Below are positions 61,896 through 64,000 of a stretch of 64,000 nucleotides of DNA, piece by piece. The notes below the pieces were generated by a model. It ran no database searches. It worked only from the letters and a program-made list of their open reading frames with translations, and had not been told where the DNA came from. The DNA is from Methyloceanibacter caenitepidi (GTDB taxonomy: Bacteria > Pseudomonadota > Alphaproteobacteria > Rhizobiales > Methyloligellaceae): positions 62,001 through 126,000 of the forward strand of contig NZ_AP014648.1 in assembly GCF_000828475.1 (NCBI RefSeq). The letters run 5' to 3'. The position numbers and the translations under genes are program-made. Each line of letters begins with the position of its first letter. The first letter of the stretch is position 1.

Positions 61896-62819
61896 CTAGC
61901 GCCAAGTCACACCGTCCGGGTCCCATAGACCTTTGGCACTTTCCGGCTTTGCTAGGCCGGCGATGATTGGACCGAAGAAGCGTCGCAGTTCGTCTTGAAG
62001 ATCCTCGAACGGCGGCGGCTTTAGCATCGGCGGATTCCGGCGCAGGAAGCCTTTCCATAGGCCTTGTTCTTCGACTATCGCAGCGAAAACCTCGCTAAGG
62101 CCAACGGGCATCTCGGTTGGAATGGCGGTCTCCCGGCGTTGGAGCGTGCCGTTGACGGCTTCGACAACTGTTGCCATGTCGAAGCGGAATGTCCGGGTCG
62201 TGATCCAGACGTCGTGGAAATCCTTGACCCGACCATTCGCCTCTCCGAAGCGGATCATCGCCTCGAATTTCTCAGCAACAACGGTTTCGGGCGGGTACAT
62301 CAGGATGTTTGCACGCGGCAGGTCCGGGAGTAGGCCGGGGAACTCACCTCGCTTTGGCGGCGGATAGACGTGGTCGCCAAAGCCGATGTCGATCTGCACC
62401 CGAATGACCGCTCGATCCAATTCCCCGTTCAACTTTAGCCGCACGCCCTGGTATTTATCAGCTTCACGAACCGCCTCGACCGTCAGGGTGTCCGGGTCGA
62501 AACTGATGCCATCGGCGGGGAGCTCGACCTTACAAATCTGGGCGAAGAGTTTGGCGATTGCGTCAGGGTCGGGATCGCCGTGACCAAGTAGATCAAGATC
62601 GCCGGTTGGCCGGAATACATGCTCTGGCCAGGTGACAAACAGCATGGCACCCTTCAGCAGATAGCTATCGCCCGCTTCCGTCTGGCTCAGGCGGAAGAGA
62701 AGTCGCTCTATCGCGTAGCGCGTCAAGATGCGCTGGTAGTCTTCGCCGTGCTCTTTGGCGCGAGCGAGTAGTCTTGCCCTGACGGACGCCCCCGGGTTCT
62801 TGATGATCTTGACAGTCAT
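61896..62819 (-). CDS. abiEii: AbiEii/AbiGii-type nucleotidyltransferase toxin
   Basis: AbiEii is the toxin of a type IV abortive-infection system; it has a nucleotidyltransferase fold and family members modify tRNA. The 307-residue protein has the motif FRPTGDLDLLGHG (GS/T-G-D-x-D) and ETVVAEKFEAMIRFGEANGRVKDFHD with the conserved Lys and Asp. Its ATG overlaps the stop of the antitoxin gene (ATGA), the usual abiE arrangement. It is GC-rich like the flanks but is followed by a tRNA gene, which supports acquisition. Confidence 0.9.
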   Translation of the reverse strand: MTVKIIKNPGASVRARLLARAKEHGEDYQRILTRYAIERLLFRLSQTEAGDSYLLKGAMLFVTWPEHVFRPTGDLDLLGHGDPDPDAIAKLFAQICKVELPADGISFDPDTLTVEAVREADKYQGVRLKLNGELDRAVIRVQIDIGFGDHVYPPPKRGEFPGLLPDLPRANILMYPPETVVAEKFEAMIRFGEANGRVKDFHDVWITTRTFRFDMATVVEAVNGTLQRRETAIPTEMPVGLSEVFAAIVEEQGLWKGFLRRNPPMLKPPPFEDLQDELRRFFGPIIAGLAKPESAKGLWDPDGVTWR

Positions 62820-63430
62820 TGCATGGCCTTGATCAACGGCTCCATCCGACGGGTTACACGGTCGATCGCGGCAAACGTCATGAGCTCGCTTGGAGTGGTC
62901 TTCCTTTGCTGCAGTGCATCGCGAAGCGCTTCGATGGCCACATCTTCTCCGACGTGGCGGCGGTGCTTAAAGCAGTCTGCGACGGTCTTAGCCACACAAT
63001 AGATCGGCACATCGACTCCTTCGATGTGGACATGTTCGACGCCCGCCGACAGGGCCTGCCCTGTTGCACGGACAAATTCGAGGGGCAGGCCTTTCACATT
63101 AGGTGTGCGGGCCGCATGGGGAATGGTCATCCAGACGGCGTGTGGCAGCTGGGTGGTCAGATCATGCTGACGAAGAGCGCTAACTAGGCTGATGACTCCG
63201 TGCGGGACGAGACGGGCGGCTTCCGCCAGATTGTGCGCAATGTCTTCCCCCACACGCACCGGGTCTTGGTAAAGGCCGCGTCCGAGGCGGATCAGATCGC
63301 CGGCGTCGGTCAGGCGCTTCAGATAGACTAGGGGGATACCGGCGGCCTTGAAGTCCCGTGCGCGCACGATGCCACGAGCCCGGATCAGGCTAAGGGCTCT
63401 CTCGCGATAAGTGATATGACGACCGACCAT
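62816..63430 (-). CDS. abiEi: AbiEi antitoxin with N-terminal winged helix
   Basis: AbiEi neutralises AbiEii and represses its own operon. From ATG 63430 the protein is 204 residues with a helical DNA-binding start (TYRERALSLIRARGIVRARDF, DAGDLIRLGRGLYQ) and the antitoxin region VSALRQHDLTTQLPHAVWMTIP and VYCVAKTVADCFKHRRHVG. An ATG 25 codons upstream is in frame but would give an atypical hydrophobic extension overlapping the operator. The toxin gene follows with overlap. Confidence 0.88.
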   Translation of the reverse strand: MVGRHITYRERALSLIRARGIVRARDFKAAGIPLVYLKRLTDAGDLIRLGRGLYQDPVRVGEDIAHNLAEAARLVPHGVISLVSALRQHDLTTQLPHAVWMTIPHAARTPNVKGLPLEFVRATGQALSAGVEHVHIEGVDVPIYCVAKTVADCFKHRRHVGEDVAIEALRDALQQRKTTPSELMTFAAIDRVTRRMEPLIKAMQ

Positions 63431-63443
63431 AATGTTATATATT

Positions 63444-63469
63444 GCATACAATACTTGATATTTGTATAC
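63444..63469. promoter_or_regulatory. Inverted repeat operator between abiEi and the HTH gene
   Basis: GCATACAA-TA and, on the other arm, TATTTGTATAC form an inverted repeat (consensus GNATACAA) with a short spacer, in an AT-rich stretch of about 50 bases just before abiEi. AbiEi proteins repress their operon by binding inverted repeats, so this is the likely operator and overlaps the promoter. Confidence 0.65.
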
Positions 63470-63514
63470 GAAAAGGAACACTTGGAAATTATTAACTGAG
63501 GTCATATATTTCCT

Positions 63515-64000
63515 ATGATCATGGCCCAGTCAAGTACCCCCACAGATCTCACCCCCAGACACGTACGGGCGGCCCGTGCCCTCCTCGCGTGGTCCCAACA
63601 GGATCTGGCGAAGGCGGCAGGTGTCGCCACTTCGACTGTCGCTGACTTCGAACGGGGTCATCGAACCCCCATTGCCAATAACGCCCAAGCCGTCCGGACA
63701 GCCCTCGAAGGTGCAGGAATCAAATTCTTAGCCGCCGGCGCTGTCATCGGTCCTGACTTTCCCATCATTACCGCGTCCGATCGGCCCGGGGTGCCGGTCC
63801 GATGGGTCAGCGCCGAAGACCTTTCAAAGTGGGCAGACCGCGTCGAGGGTGTCGTGAGTCTGCCAACGCTCCTCGCACACTTAATCCGAGCCACCCATGG
63901 CCCGGCGATCAAGCTTCGCTTTCCCTCCGACGAGGGTGTTCGGTATCGGGGCTGGGACGGGCTCACCTCGACCGAGGTCGGAAGCACCTACGTACCCGCG
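63515..64000 (+). CDS. HTH-headed protein, partial, probable defence gene
   Basis: The frame is open from ATG 63515 (or ATG 63521) to the right edge, 162 codons without a stop. Residues about 12-70 form an XRE-type helix-turn-helix (AARALLAWSQQDLAKAAGVA, then STVADFERGHRTP). After a linker comes ALLAHLIRATHGPA-like LIRATHGPAIKLRFPSDEGVRYRGWDG. From memory, this RFPS...GWDG segment begins large uncharacterised proteins found in defence islands, but that cannot be checked here. No ribosome-binding site is clear; translation may be leaderless. Confidence 0.6.
   Translation, partial: MIMAQSSTPTDLTPRHVRAARALLAWSQQDLAKAAGVATSTVADFERGHRTPIANNAQAVRTALEGAGIKFLAAGAVIGPDFPIITASDRPGVPVRWVSAEDLSKWADRVEGVVSLPTLLAHLIRATHGPAIKLRFPSDEGVRYRGWDGLTSTEVGSTYVPA

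Overview
The window is GC-rich, densely coded chromosome from an alphaproteobacterium, most likely a methylotrophic member of the Hyphomicrobiales. The order of housekeeping genes points to that order: sdhCDAB, then mdh-sucCDAB-lpd, xerC, priA, atpHAGDC, and the minus-strand run obgE-proBA-nadD-rsfS-rlmH-envC-ctpA. Methylotrophy is suggested by an NAD-dependent formate dehydrogenase of the Pseudomonas 101 type, three copies of pqqA (the precursor peptide of PQQ, the methanol dehydrogenase cofactor), and a mesaconyl-CoA hydratase of the ethylmalonyl-CoA pathway. A Methyloceanibacter- or Methyloligella-like organism would fit, but this is inference from gene content.

Layout. 1-4.2 kb: dapF end, an MFS transporter, an amidase, a small multidrug transporter and an SH3-like secreted protein. 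4.2-10.1 kb: ffh and the rpsP-rimM-trmD-rplS translation cluster, interrupted by a membrane adenylate cyclase and a cytochrome c. 10.3-19.1 kb: leuC, leuD, leuB and asd, interspersed with small secreted or membrane proteins, including two unrelated candidate zinc peptidases. 19.2-26.7 kb is the C1 block: carbonic anhydrase, formate dehydrogenase, an OFA-family transporter with a 45-residue membrane partner, three tandem pqqA units, a guanidinium-type SMR exporter, mesaconyl-CoA hydratase and periplasmic Cu/Zn superoxide dismutase. 26.9-41.2 kb: TCA-cycle genes. 41.2-49.7 kb: xerC, priA and ATP synthase F1. 49.7-61.3 kb: a minus-strand block for RNA processing, cell envelope, proline synthesis and ribosome maturation. 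61.6-64 kb: tRNA-Ser(CGA) followed by a probable defence island with an AbiE toxin-antitoxin pair and the start of an HTH-headed protein that runs off the window.

How the parts fit. PQQ serves methanol oxidation, formate is oxidised to CO2 by FDH, and carbonic anhydrase can supply bicarbonate for the carboxylations of the serine and ethylmalonyl-CoA cycles. Mesaconyl-CoA hydratase acts in glyoxylate regeneration, and the TCA, sdh and F1 genes close central metabolism and energy conservation. No pqqBCDE, methanol dehydrogenase or serine-cycle genes lie in the window.

Most notable signals: (1) three tandem transcription units encoding an identical 29-residue PqqA, each with the same upstream direct repeat and its own terminator; (2) ribosomal protein L19 carrying a C-terminal helix-hairpin-helix extension, while L21 carries a histone-like KKAPA tail and S16 an acidic Ala/Glu tail; (3) the abiE pair with a clear inverted repeat next to a divergent HTH protein, downstream of a tRNA gene.
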